The notes below the pieces were generated by a model. It was given only the letters and a program-made list of their open reading frames with translations, ran no database searches and had not been told where the DNA came from. 64,000 bases of DNA from Porpolomopsis calyptriformis (taxonomy: Eukaryota > Basidiomycota > Agaricomycetes > Agaricales > Hygrophoraceae): positions 2,294,001 to 2,358,000 of the forward strand of contig OX621165.1 of NCBI GenBank assembly GCA_951640195.1, read 5' to 3'. Below are positions 11,744-23,993 of the stretch, in pieces. Within the stretch, counting starts at the first letter, position 1. Each line of letters opens with the position of its first letter. Both the position numbers and the translations under genes were made by a program.

Positions 11744-12918
11744 ATGGCAAAGATCACAGACCTACCCGTCGAACTCCTCGAACAAGTCTTCTTGCTCATA
11801 AACAGTCCAGTCGTTCATTGCACGCGAGTATGCAAGAAATTCCTTCCGATAGCCACTCGAGTCATGTATCGCAATGTCGACCTCGTTAGTGGTAACTCGA
11901 TAACCACCAGTCGTACCACACTTAAAGCCTTTTTGCTCGTCATTATGAGCCAACCCGACCTTGGCAAATACGTTCGATATCTATCTGTCCTTGTGTCGGA
12001 CAAGATCATGCCTTCATTTTTCTCTCCCCTTTTTGCTACAGAAGCAGCTTCGCGTTTCGTGTGGAAGAGACCACAGTGCGACACTCTCGGAGCCATGGCA
12101 TTCCTTCTGTTTTTCTACCTCCCAGCCCTTCACAAGCTTGATATCCACACAGTCTTTTGCGACTATCTTCTTCCTCCAGATATTCCGCTTGTTGGGCCGC
12201 TTCCTTCAGGACTGCAATCCGTCCGATCAGTCGGTCTTTTTGGCCACTGCGCATGGAACCTAGTCAAAAAAATTTTCACCTTACCTGCGGTGGACACTAT
12301 CGTGTGGTCCACGGCAGACTATGATAGGCTAACGTGGATCGACCTCTCACTTTTTTCATCAAGTATCAAGCATCTCACCCTATCATCCTACAATTTCCCC
12401 CTTGCCATCCTTGAGACGCTCATACGCTCATCGCACTCACTTCAGTCCTTCACATCGGAGTGTATAAATACACCCTTGCACGGCATACACACCCAACATT
12501 CTTTGGGAAACATACTTCGTGATTGCCTAGAAACTACACTCCAGCGTCTGGAGCTCCATTTGTGTCAGACACCCTACTCCCTTGGCCCTCTCCACGGCTT
12601 CGTCCATCTGACACACATCAAGGCTGCCTCTCATCTTTACTTGGTGATCTACCCACCCAAGACGATAGCCACTATTCTCTTGCAAACTGTCTGAGCAACA
12701 CCCTTCCTCAGTCACTCGTCTCCCTCGTCCTTTTGATTGATCCACATTGGGAGGATGCTCCGATGATCATCGAAGAGTTCGTAAACATTGGATGTGATCG
12801 GCTAGTGAATTGGAAGTCTTTGGGAGTTGTGGGACAAATTGAGAAAGCTGCATTGGGTAAGATTAAGCTAGCATGTGCGGTGGGAGGTGTGGAGTGGAAT
12901 TCAGAGAACAAGATTTAG
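11744..12918 (+). pseudogene. F-box/LRR-like protein (family A, copy 1), frameshifted
   Basis: The protein starts MAKITDLPVELLEQVFLLIN, an F-box-like helix, followed by a Leu-rich region without introns. The frame that opens at 11744 stops at 12694 (after TIATILLQTV), but the homologous C-terminus continues in another frame to 12918 (LPQSLVSLVLLIDPHWEDAP and beyond). Comparison with copy 2 (52070-52110) shows one base fewer here near 12629 (gctgcc-tctcatc against acatccttctcatc), which explains the switch. So copy 1 is nearly intact with a single 1-nt lesion, or this is a sequence error. F-box proteins recruit substrates to SCF ubiquitin ligases; here that is inferred from the N-terminus only. 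Confidence 0.6.
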
Positions 12919-13199
12919 GTAAAGCTGCTTTTCTGATCGAGCAATCTTCATTCATTCAAAAAGGTGTCCAGGGACTTGTATTATCGTGGTTGATATTCGC
13001 ATCTGATAAGTAGGAAGATGATGCCGCCCATTGTCGTACGGGCAAAACTTAATGTGGCATCATCAAAAATATTTCAAGAGTCATCTTTAGAACGATGTGG
13101 AGTGCCAAATGACTTGTGAACGTACTCAGTCGCAATGCTCAGCGCGAAGGATGTGGGCTTTCACAACAATGAAACGGTCAATATTGTTGGTATCACAGA

Positions 13200-16100
13200 T
13201 ATTATGGTGTCCCGGAGATCGTGAGAGTTGGCTATCTCTGTGATGTGCCCTCGCTAATTGTTGTTTGGACAGCCGGCGCTGGAAAGACAATCCTTGCGTA
13301 ATACGATTATGCAAATCAGCTATTGATCCTCAACTGACGAATGAGCACCAGGTCTGTTGTTGTAAACCACCTCCAAACATTCTTCAAGCACAGCCATGTT
13401 GGGATCGTGTTCATCTACTATAACTATAAGGATCAGACCACACAGACCGTCACCCATCTCATAGCGAGCCTACTCCAGCAGTTGGTCCAGGATCGTCCCA
13501 CAGTATCGGACAACATCAAATCATTTTACTATCACCATCACGTCCGAAATACTGGCCCAACACTGGATGAGCTTACCAAAGTATTGGAGGCGGAGATCAA
13601 GACATACACAAAAATTTTTATTGTCGTCGATGCCCTTGATGAATGTTCTGGAACCAATGGATTTGTTAAAGGCCGTTCGATCTTTATCTGCGCCCGTTAA
13701 TCTGATGGTCACTTCACGCGATCTGCCTTCAATCGGACAACATTTTCGGGATGCAAAGCAACTCTATATTCGTGCGACGGATGAGGATGTGGGAAAATAC
13801 CTCCAAAGCCACCTTGCTGATTATCCGGATCTAGTAAATCTGCGAGACGCCATCGCAGACAAAATTGTTAACAACGTCAGGGGCATGTGAGCATTTGCGG
13901 TGTCCAGCTAGTCTACCAGGTTTTTACATCTAACCTTTCCGCCAAGGTTTCTACTGGCACGCCTGCATGTGAACGCGCTCGTGGAGCAAGACAGTGAAGA
14001 GGCTGTGCTTTATACTCTGAATAATCTGCCAAACGAAATAGATCAAATTTACGATGAAGCAATGGAACGAATTGAGCAGCAAGCGAATACCAAAGAGTTG
14101 GCTAAGCGGGTTCTGTCGTGGGTCGTCTATGCAACTCGACCATTGTCTGTCAAAGAGCTTCAGCATGCTATCGCCGTTTCACCCAACATGACGGAGATGA
14201 ACTACCGCGCTCTCGTGTTCGAATCGAAGTTGACCTCTGTGTGTGCTGGACTAGTTGTCGTGGACAAAGAACAACACGTCATCCGCCTTGCTCGTGAGTA
14301 GAACAACCATTGATGTCATATCATACTCAGAATGCAATCTTCACAGATTACACAACTCAACAGTATTTCGAGAATCAACGAGAGTCCCGATTTCCGAATG
14401 CTGAGGCAGCTATTGCGGCAACATGCCTCCGATACCTTTCATTCGACGTATTTGCCCATGGCTACTGCAACGACGATGACGAATTTGAATCTCTTTTGAG
14501 GGATAACCCTCTCCTTGACTATGCTGCCCGGAATTGGGCCCATCATACACGTCGACATCAAGGAAGTATCAAAAATTTGGTGATGAATTTTCTTCGGGAT
14601 CATTCAAAAATCGCATGCGCTAGCCAAGTTATGTTGGTGTCCACCCAACGTTGGTCTGGATACAGTCAATATTTTGCGAAAGATTTCTCGGATGTTCACA
14701 TCTCTGCCTACTGTGGCCTGGAGGAGATCGTGTGTGGTCTGCTAGTCAACGGAGCAAACGCAAATAGAGCCGATATATATGGTCGAACGCCAATCTCCTA
14801 TGCAGCTGCAAAAGGGTATGATGCTGTTGTCAAGCTGCTTCTCGCTCAACGGGGCGTGGACGCAAACTCCCGAGACTCAGATGGTGGGATGCCACTTTCA
14901 TATGCAGCCCGGAATGGGCATGATACTGTTGCGAAGCTGCTACTCACCTGGGAGGACATCCAGGTAGATTCGAAAGACTCGTATGGTCGGACATCACTTT
15001 CGTATGCAGCTTGGAGTGGGCATCATGGCATTGTCAATATGCTGCTCACCCGAGATGATGTTGACCCGGACTCACCAGCTGAGGATGGTCGAACCCCTCT
15101 CTCATATGCAGCTGGCCGTGGACACGAGGAAATTGTTAAGCTGTTGCTGGCTCGGAACGCTGTTGAGACGAACTCAAAGAACTACCATGGCCGAACTCCC
15201 CTTTCATATGCTGCTGGAAGTGGCCATGAGGCGGTTGTGAAACTCCTACTCGCCCAAGACGACATTGAAGCAGACTCAGAGGCCAAGGATGGCCGGACAC
15301 CACTGTCCTATGCAGCTTGGGGTGGGCATGAGGCAGTCGTGAGGCTGCTGCTTGCTCGACCCAAACTCGGTAGCCAGAGACGGTAAAACCCCGTTGTCGT
15401 ATGCAGCTGCGAGTGGGCCCGAGGCAGTTGTGAAGCTACTACTCACCCGACACGATGTTGAGGTGGACTCCAAGGCCTATGATGGTCGGACCTCGCTTTC
15501 ATACGCAGCTGGGAGTGGCTAAGGGGCAATTATGCAACTTCTACTTGGTCGGGATGATGTTGAAGCAGACTCAGAGGATGAGGGTGGCCGAACTCCACTT
15601 TCATTTGCGGCGAGACATGGGCATGCCGGTGTCGTAAAGCTGCTACTTGACCGGAATGATGTCAAGGCCGACTCTAAGGATGAGGACGATCGGACGCCAC
15701 TTTCGTATTCAGCACGAAGTGGGTACGATGCTGTCGTGATGCTTCTGCTAGCTCTGGACGATGTTGACGTGGACCGGAAGGCAAAGAATGGCCGCACAGC
15801 ACTTTCATATGCAGCTGGAGCTGGACGCGAGGCAGTTGTGAAGTTGCTACTCAGCCGGGATGACGTTGATGCGGACTCGAAAGACCAGGAGGGCCGTACG
15901 CCGCTTTCGCATGCAGCTCAGAATGGGTATGATTCCATTGTCAAGCTCTTCCTTGCTCGACACGACGTTGAGGCCGACTTCAAAAACAAGGGTGGCCGCA
16001 CTCCACTTTCATATGCCGCTGGGAGTGGTAGCGAAGGAGTTGTGAAGCTCCTTCTTGCTCGGGACGACGTCCAACCGGACTCAAAGGCCATAGATGGTCA

Positions 16101-16200
16101 GATGCCACTTTCTTACGCAGCTCGGAGTGGTAATGACGCCATCATGAACTTGCTTTTTTCTCGGAATAATGTTTAGGTGGACTCGGAGGATAACATACGA
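13200..16200 (+). pseudogene. NACHT-ankyrin NLR, decayed
   Basis: A STAND protein relic. The P-loop AGAGKTILA (about 13273) is followed by an intron to about 13351, VVVNHLQTFFKHSHVG, and Walker B FIVVDALDEC (about 13640). Introns around 13888-13946 and 14294-14346 can be spliced in frame (NNVRGM to FLLARLHV; VIRLA to HYTTQQYFE). The C-terminus has about 15 ankyrin units of 34 residues (102 bp; RTPLSYAAxxGHEAVVKLLL). Three lesions break it: a frame change just after VDALDEC (about 13640-13660), a deletion in repeat 7 (about 15360, roughly 11 nt by comparison with sister repeats), and an in-frame TAA at 15520-15522. The usual region before the P-loop is not recognisable. Confidence 0.75.
14700..16180 (+). 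repeat. Tandem 102-bp ankyrin-coding repeats
   Basis: About 15 units of 102 bp, each coding a 34-residue ankyrin repeat with a conserved core (TPLSYAA, VVKLLL). Differences lie mainly in the short region before VDADS. The uniform units suggest recent repeat homogenisation before the gene acquired its lesions. Confidence 0.8.
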
Positions 16201-16657
16201 GGAGGGGGCTTGGAACTAAAGATACTGCGGACCCTTTTTTTATCTGAAGATTTTCATTCTTTGGCTCACCTTAATTAATTACCTTCGGCGTCAAATCACT
16301 TATTATTCAAAAGATGGTGATCGCATTTATTAATAAAGTTATTGATTATCCTGGATGGTATCGCACGCGACAAATGAGGTTCTCGAAAGGAGTGTATAAT
16401 GCATACATTTATAATTGTACATACAAAGGTGAGCAGAGGAAAGATGATTAGACATCATAAAATTTGTTTCTGGTTTAGGATCCAGGAGAGGCAGGATCCA
16501 TCGGGTACGACTCAATGCTCCGCTTTTGGAGTTTATATTGGTGGAGAACAACGATGGTTCCTGCCACCAGAAACCAGAAGGCTGCAGCGGTACTCCAAAA
16601 ACCTAAAGAGACAAGGACGCAGTCAGTTCGGAATGCATTGGAGAAACTGGTGAATGA
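16177..16657. other. Intergenic, no gene seen
   Basis: AT-rich spacer after the ankyrin pseudogene. Ankyrin-like sequence fades after the TAG at 16176; nothing else recognisable. Confidence 0.4.
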
Positions 16658-18211
16658 CTAACCACCACCGAGAAAAGTTTGTGCGTCGTCGGCTTCCAGG
16701 TTTGCCATCTGCTTCTCGACAAGCATGTGCAGCGCGAGATCAACGGCAACTGCAGCAAGTGTTATACTTGCGGCAAAAACAGAAGCAAATATTGCCGTTT
16801 TCGGGATCACGGCGGGAGCAAGCATGAACGCGATGAAAGAAGCCACAGCAGCTTGCATGGGGATGAGGTTTTGAACAGACAAACGAGATGAAAGTACTTG
16901 CCAAAGACATGAATTATGAGTGCACGAGTCAAAGTGGCACCGATAGTTACGGTTTGATTAAAGGTGGAAAGCTCTGTGGTGTAACCAAAGACTGAGAAAG
17001 AAGTAAACCAAATATCACAGTTCAAGTAGGGAGGATTTCACCTGGTGGGGAGCACGATTCTTCATGGAATGTGTCATATTGACAGTTTGACCTGTGTAGC
17101 AGACCTAAGTCGGCTAATTTTCATGCTTCTTGTCTTCAAGCATACCAAATACCGAACTAATGAATAATCAGGTTAGGATCCATAGTGCGTGACTCTGTTT
17201 TCACTTACCCGAATCTCGGAGAGACTGAATCCAACGAATTCAGTGCGGGCGATATCAAGCCATTGTAAATGAGGCAGCGAGACGGAAGTAAGTATGTTAT
17301 TGACGAGAGCTAACCCAAGGAAGGCTGGTCTTAGTGATGGGTGAAAGCGCATGATCCAGACTTGAACTCGTTTGAGACGATAGGTGGTGGTATTCCAGCT
17401 TTACAGGAGACAGCAAATACACACCTATAAGTCGGATTCATACAGCTGGCTTCACACGCGGGCAACCGCACTGCCGATGCATACTGGCCTGGAATGTTGA
17501 CATCGCTAATGGTGGCGGTTGCTATGCCGGATATGTTAAGAGTTTTGTTGGAGAAGCAGATATTTGTGACATGGAACCTTTGCTGTGAGCCCTTTGCTCG
17601 GAACCATCCAGCAGCTTCTTAGAAAAGCGACCCTCTTTTCATGCCTTCATCCTTTTGGGGAATCTTGAATAATAGGACCGCCTGAATACAAGGCTAACTA
17701 TAGTGAAACGTATAGTCTTGAACGATGGTTTCCTGTGGTAAATAAATGAGTGTTCAAGCTACCTTTCTCGGTAAATGCATTCAAGTTCGAAAAAGAAACA
17801 ATAATGTGGGGGGTTTTTCCGCCTGGCCGCTCGCAAATAACTGCTAGCCTAGGTGAGGACCGACCAGGGCAAGAACGAGCGAGGGACCACTGAGAGAAAT
17901 AGAAAATGAAAGTTACCAGGCTATCTCGATAGTCCGAGCAGTGTTGGACGAGTGGTGGCTAATTTAGCGTCTTCCTTCCGAAAATCATGAACCATAGATC
18001 ATACGCGGCTTGAAGCGACATTGGTGACGTTATGAAGGCCACCAATCTGAAGTAATGCGACTTTCTTGTCAAGAGTGCCACAAAACCGTTTGCTGCAATT
18101 GACTTGATAGGGCTTTTCGAACCCTGCTTGTTGCATTTTAGCACCGGATGGGATGGACAGGTTTGATGGACCAAAACACACCGCAAAAGACGATGCCATA
18201 ACATAATCCAT
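16658..18211 (-). CDS. Multi-exon membrane protein with Cys-rich, N-glycosylated-type ectodomain
   Basis: No family recognised, but coding character is clear across many short minus-strand exons. Start ATG 18211 (MDYVMASSFAVCFGPSNLSI, then NCSKRFCGTLDKK and HNVTNVASS). Further exons read PLVQHCSDYRDSL, PHIIVSFSNLNAFTEKG, AVLLFKIPQKDEGMKR, then FHVTNICFSNKTLNISGIAT and VRLPACEASCMNPTYR. Next come WNTTTYRLKRVQVWIMRF to DIARTEFVGFSLSEIR (17215-17400, followed by a GTAAGT donor), NCQYDTFHEESCSPP and FGYTTELSTFNQTVTIGATL. The end is strongly hydrophobic (AAVASFIAFMLAP, then AIFASVFAASITLAAVAVDL), finishing LGGG at 16658. Features: several NxS/T sites, about ten cysteines before the membrane segments, two C-terminal TM helices. 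Exon borders are approximate and small exons may be missed. Confidence 0.5.
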
Positions 18212-18462
18212 CTGCCCTCACTTGACCAATCAAGAATCGTGTATTAGCTAGAGACGCTCATTGCTCCGTCCAGCAGGCGGGCGCCAATAACGACCTGGGA
18301 CGCCAAGGACCGTGCTTGTATCTTCAGCGCTGAGAACACCCTCCCTGCAGACGCGCGGAAGCGAGGAGGTATAAGAAGCATCCTTCTTCTGGTATTACAT
18401 CGGGCCGTTACGGTAAACTTTTCGACCTGTTTACCTCACGCCATTCAATTTCTCTAACCGGA

Positions 18463-19597
18463 ATGTCTCTAGACACCAATTGTACCGGTGGACACCATGC
18501 CAGACAAATTCCAAGCGAGCTCGTCTACAAGGTCCTGACTGCTGTGCTTGCAGATTGCGTGCATTCGATCTGCATGTCACCCGAAACTGCATCTTGGGAG
18601 ATAAATGTCACTGCGACCGTCTCCTCCGTTTCATTTGCCTTCGGTGAGATCATGAAACAAGTCGCTGCGAAAGCCTTTGCAGTTGCCCCACGAGAAAATG
18701 GCGAAAGGTACGCTTCTCTTGTTACTACTAGGGTCATGCCATCGATGAATAAATGTTTTTTAAATGTCCAGCATCGTCTGTGCCGTTCGTGCCACGCTGG
18801 TGTTTTTAAGAAATCTAGCGATCACCTGCCGGCAGCCTCTTCGATCTGCTCCCACCCGACAACCTCTAAGTTCGGCATCTAAATCCCAATTAATTCAGGG
18901 ATACTCATTGTACTTGTCCGCCATCGCTCTTCGGCACAAAGCGGCACAAACATTGGTTTTTCCTCTGTACATGAATGCCCATGATTCCGTTTTGCACACT
19001 CTTGATATGGCTCGGACTGTTTCCAGCCAGATCCGGCCTCCGGAAATGTCAAATTTGCTTACTGGAGCAGTAGCATATGATACACTGCTTGTCCAAAACG
19101 GTACTTATTTTGTCACACCACACTCTTCGGTAATCGTTGACAAATCAGGCGTTTTAGCCATGTCCATTGTTCAGGCCCGTGCTGACTTGGAAGCTTGCCT
19201 CGGCGAAATGTCTGCTGCGGAGCAAGCTGACGACGATGAGAAAATGCTTTCAAAAAATGTAAGCGGATGCCACTTCTGATGATGATCGTTGTTGAGATTT
19301 ATCCCCGCAGATCATCAAAACAAGGATTCACGAGGCGTTGTGCAAAATTGAGACAGCAGATCATTTTAACAAAATTTGTTGCTCGTCCTCTGTGAGTGAA
19401 GAACCTTACTGGACCTGTCAGGTTCGTTTTTCTCGAATCAGAGCGCACTCGATTAGACTTGTGGTGACATCTACTGTTTTCAGTTGCCAGCACTTGTCAA
19501 CATTGTGAAGAAATGCGGTTCTCTCTCTCTTGAATTGGATGAGTATGATATCCGAGTTCGAGCCACTTCCCTTGCCAATAAACTATTTTCAGCCTGA
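18463..19597 (+). CDS. Hypothetical protein, F-box-like N-terminus
   Basis: Starts MSLDTNCTGGHHARQIPSEL followed by VYKVLTAVLADCVHSI, a helix pattern seen in agaricomycete F-box-like proteins. An intron at about 18708-18770 splices ENGE to SIVCAVRATLVFLRNL. The remaining exons (to about 19258, 19310-19420 and 19484-19597) give a helical, Leu/Ala-rich protein ending LANKLFSA. A likely intron lies after DDDEKMLSKN. No catalytic motif is visible. It is divergent from the membrane-protein gene starting at 18211. Confidence 0.5.
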
Positions 19598-19962
19598 GGA
19601 ACAGTCATATGGGGTAGCGGATTTAGTAAATATACCCTTGAGGATAAAAATCGTCCGCTAGAGTCTACTTCATCTATTTAAAATTGCCAAAGTATATATA
19701 CAGTATAAGGAGAAGGATCGTGTATTATAATACAGCCATATACGATCGACTGATGGTGCGAGAACAAACGGCTTCTGTTCGGTTTATGCCATCTGTCTGT
19801 TGATCGCTCTAGAACTGCGATGAATGATAAATTTATGGCAAGTGTGTCTACTGAGAAACTGGCTGGCTAATTTTACGACGGCGAGTGATCACCTACAACC
19901 GATTCCAAAAAGTGATCGAACGACGAACCCATCGTTAAACAACTGGGAACTGGGTGTTCAGA
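19598..19962. other. Intergenic, no gene seen
   Basis: Spacer between the convergent hypothetical gene and P450 gene; AT-rich, nothing recognised. Confidence 0.4.
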
Positions 19963-22395
19963 TCAAGGTTCTTTAGCCAGTGCGACCATCAGAGAAAGCT
20001 CGGGTTTCCCATCCTTTGAGTGTTTGACAAAGGGTGTCTGAAGAGGACCGAAATCCCAAACAAACTCCCGCTGGGACCGGGAGAAGCTAAACGACTCCAC
20101 GAGGACAGATAATATTACCTCTAAGGCAAAATAAAGTACACCGCGCGGATTTGAGAATGATCTCTGAGATGGACAGCAGAGGAAAGCACATACTCATTTC
20201 CATCAGTGCAAACCCGAAGCCACTTTGGAAGGTATATATAAGATAAACAATAACAGAGGATAGGCAAAAAAAGCACTTACATACACGACCGCCTCCCGGC
20301 GGAAAACGTCATGCTGGACGGAGACGATCAGGGGCAAAAGAAGAAGAAAATTTTGTCATCACTTGCATGTTAGAATAGTGCCCGGGTATCTGACCAACGC
20401 CCTGAGGAAGGGGTGACAACCATCGTTCCGGCTTCCACTCGTATGAATCTTCTCCCCAGATCGAAGGGTCACAATTGGCCGTCACGACGCTGAGGATGAT
20501 GTTAGAGTTTTTCGGTACGTAGATTTCCTCTATTCGGTCGCCCTTAACTCCTGTGATAGGCTTCGACAGGTGTAGGATGGCGTCTTTGCGAGCTCTGTTT
20601 AAGCGTACGGTCAGGCGCGGAAGTGAAATGAGGGCATCCGCGCTTACACCCGGGATATAAAAGGGACTGGCGGATACCTTGGAGCCAGCGTGAGTGAACG
20701 ATTCCAATACATCTCTTAGTCATACTCACAGTCGAAGCGTCTCCCGACACACAGCATCGAGATAGCGAAGACTGTCAATCTCATGGTAATCGACATCCCC
20801 TCTTGCCTGACGGGCTTCGGTTACTTCTTGCCGAACTCTATTTTGCGCTTCGGGATGCTCGGCTAGAACGTGCAGGATATGGGCGAGCATGCTTGACGTT
20901 GAATGCGATGCTGCCAACATGAATGTCCTGCATCGATAAGGTTCAGTTTAGCTTCGGCAAGGGGTGAAGATGTGGGTGGACCGTACGTACGACAACTGGG
21001 CCAGGACCTCGGACTCGGGTAGACGATCATCTACCGAAGCTGCTGTGTTCGCTCTGACTATAAACGAGGTAAGTCAATTCCCCGTTGGAAGGGTTCAGTG
21101 CCAGGAGGCATACGAAGAACGCTCAGCAAGTCTTTTCCCTGTCCGACTTGTTGTAGGATGCTTTCGCCATTTCCCTCCAATCCCTTTTTCTTCTCCTCGA
21201 GGATTTCTATCGATGTGTTTTCCATGTCGTCAACTATCTTACGAAGGGCTTTGAGTTTAATGGACGGGATGAGCTCCAGGACATATTTGCGAAATTTGGG
21301 GGATCCAACATTGAGGATCCAAGGAAGACATCTGCACAGGATGTCAGTTGATAGACAGGCTCGTACATTGTTTCACAAACTGGCGAAAGAAATCAACACT
21401 GCCGATTAGAGGGCTGTGAAAAATGTTTAATATCAGTTGCGATCCTCCGCGATACACGCGTCCATCGATACTAACATGATATTCCGGACGGCGGTCGTGT
21501 AAGGATTCACGTTGTCTTCGACCAGGGGATCCAAGGAACGACCGAGGTTGCTTTGGCAAAAAAGTTCGACTGCGGTGCGATTCATCCATTCAAGTATCTC
21601 AACCTCTTTCGGGTGACTTTTTACTCGGACCGCAAGAGCCTCTCGAAGCTACTTCGTAAGTAAGAAGCGGCATCTCGAGAAGTGTCATCAGGACGAACCC
21701 TGTCTGCAACATTATGAAAGATGGGCGTTAGGCATCGCAAGTGTGCAGGGGAGAATACGGGGTTAAGGATCTTGCGTTGCTTGCGGTGGTGGTCGCCTAT
21801 TTGTCTATCAGACATGGCTTTTGAGCGTGGACACTTCCTAAATCGTACCGAGAGTAGACAACACTCCCATGCCAAAAATCAGGCGATTGGTTCTGATATA
21901 GGAAACGTGGTTAGCGATACTTTAACAACATTGCCAGTACGCACGAGATGAATAGGTCTGATTGGTCATAGATATGTTGATCTTTTACGAGGATATCGTG
22001 CATGGCCTTGGGGTCGGAGACATAGAGTTGCGTTGACTACACTCAGTAAAAGGTCTGGATCAGTAAACTGTTGCGAATCCACGGGCATTAAACCAGACGT
22101 ACTCCAAATACATGGTGAACCTTGACAACGGCACCATACTTTTGTCTGATATGTTTGTGAAATTCCCATGCAGAAGGATTGAATAACTGTCCAAAGTTCC
22201 CTGAACAGTAACGAAAGGATGTTTCACTCGCGATTGCAATTCACAGAGAGATGACATCCCACCTTTCACCCACGACTGTGAGGGAGGGCCGGATATGTTA
22301 TGAAAAGGCGGCCGAAAAATAAACGGGCGCAAGAGCACCAGGATAACACCTAGGACAACAAGGGCAGAAAGTGTTTGGATCAGGACAGCCTCCAT
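19963..22395 (-). CDS. Cytochrome P450 monooxygenase
   Basis: Microsomal P450. ATG 22395 gives an N-terminal membrane anchor (MEAVLIQTLSALVVLGVILV) and then a proline hinge. Later exons show LYVSDPKAMHDILVKDQ, the C-helix region HHRKQRKILNPVFSPAHL, the I-helix AASHSTSSMLAHILH (20726-20920), the K-helix CRETLRL, and the PERF-type KPERWLSPLP. The heme signature is assembled from a 33-nt microexon (20281-20313: MTFSAGRRSC plus split codons) and the next exon (GFGFALMEM), giving FSAGRRSCIGFGFALMEM. The last exon ends ELSLMVALAKEP with the stop at 19963-19965. The heme-ligand cysteine is present, so the enzyme should be functional. The substrate is unknown, and no terpene or polyketide gene is adjacent. 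Confidence 0.85.
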
Positions 22396-23993
22396 GCTGA
22401 TGGAGAGGGCAATGTCCTCGACCTTCTATTTATTTCATTCATAGCCCGAATAAAAAAAAAGTCCACTTGACATCGGGAGAGTGAGAACCTATAACCAAGT
22501 AGTTTCAGGGGGGGTTCTATTCTCCGGCTTGCGGCGGTGTAGACGCGGATGCGAAGCCGGTCATGCATAATCGTATAGGATTGAATCGAAGAAGGAACGC
22601 CATTCGGCACATGACTGCGTCGCCACATCTGTGTCAGATACTGTCCTGTCACTTGGCGAGATTACGCGGCCGTACGCACTATGTGTGAACGCCGGACGTA
22701 CTTGATTTAACGAATCACCTTCAGCCCTGACATTGAAAATGAGGGCTGTCGTCGATCTAGTACGCGACACCCAAATCCATATCGCCGCTCTCCGCTGGGG
22801 GGTATAATACATTGTGAGGCGAAGGGGGCGGCGTTAACTTAAGGCCTTGGAGAGCTGGAGAACAAGCGGGAGCGAATTGTATGGAGTTTGACCGAAAGGA
22901 TGCCTTATCCATTTGCTCCGAGTAGGTTGATGTTGATCCTCGCGGCTTCTACGCCGGGCAATGTTGTGTAGGGATATGTCCGACACCCGTGGAAGTACGT
23001 ACCAACGAGGGCCGCAGGACGGTTCATTTGAAGGTACATTGCCTTTTTCGAGGACCAACTCGGGGCAAATTTCAGAGGTCGTTCCTGAGGTCGAAAAGCG
23101 TCAAGTTCCGATACACGCCAAAAAACTGGTGTTTCTTGCCTCTGCAAAACCGTCCCCCATCGCAGGTACCGTGAAAATCTCGCCCGTTTGGAAGGTCGGA
23201 TCTGGGTTACCAAAAGCAGACCACATCAACCAGCGCTTTTTTTCTTCACCTTCAGCGTCAAGTGGCGTACAAACTATACGACACACGACAACAAGCACAA
23301 TGGTGTACTTGTCGGCACTGATCTTACAGGGTAGGCAATTAGACGCGCAGAAGCAGAGGCTTGGCCCATAAGTATACACGCAGAACGCTCATACACACTA
23401 CCTCCGAGGATCGAACTATCTCCCTATCAATTACCAGCGCGCGCCTGTCGACACCGCGAAGAAATGATCTCTTCAAATGGGTGATCCGAGTACAGTTGTG
23501 TCGGATGGATCTCGGGGTTGCGTCTTTTCTCAGAGCCAGTGGCCCTGGCTCGGGGCGAATGCGATCCATATATCTTGACACGCGTGAATAACAGGGCCAC
23601 TGGGGCATGCGCTCAGGTATGTTCAGTACATCGAGTGAATTGTGTGAGATGTATTATGGCTGAATTATGTATGTGTATGGCAGGGATGATAAGACACAAT
23701 GATTCACCAAGGTCCATGTCTAATGAGCCAGCAAGGTGGAATGCGTGGGGAGAAAAAGTAGGAGGAAGGAATAAATAAATAGAAAGATGTATGCGTGATG
23801 CAAGAAAAGGTGGGAAGAAAAGTGTTGCCAAGTTCGTGTTGCAAGGTATGGATGGTGATGATGGTCGTGAGTCATTGCAAGCTGAGTGAAGGGAGATGAT
23901 GGATATTAAGCAAGGAAGAAGGGATTCGTCGTCGGTCGTCGTCAAAACCACGTGCGCGGGGGAATTGCCAGAGAATACTGCGGGAGGCGCAGA
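22396..23993. other. 1.6-kb intergenic stretch, no gene supported
   Basis: Open frames here are short, start at non-ATG codons or lack domain-like composition. The left part may hold the P450 promoter and the right part the 3' untranslated region of the OTU gene. Confidence 0.4.

Noticed and set aside
14700..16180. Tandem repeats considered as satellite or CRISPR-like array
   Set aside because: The 102-bp units translate into canonical ankyrin repeats; no spacer/repeat alternation.
22834..23608. Several overlapping frames upstream of the P450 gene, considered as another gene
   Set aside because: No family motif, no consistent splice joins, and frames on both strands are equally open.
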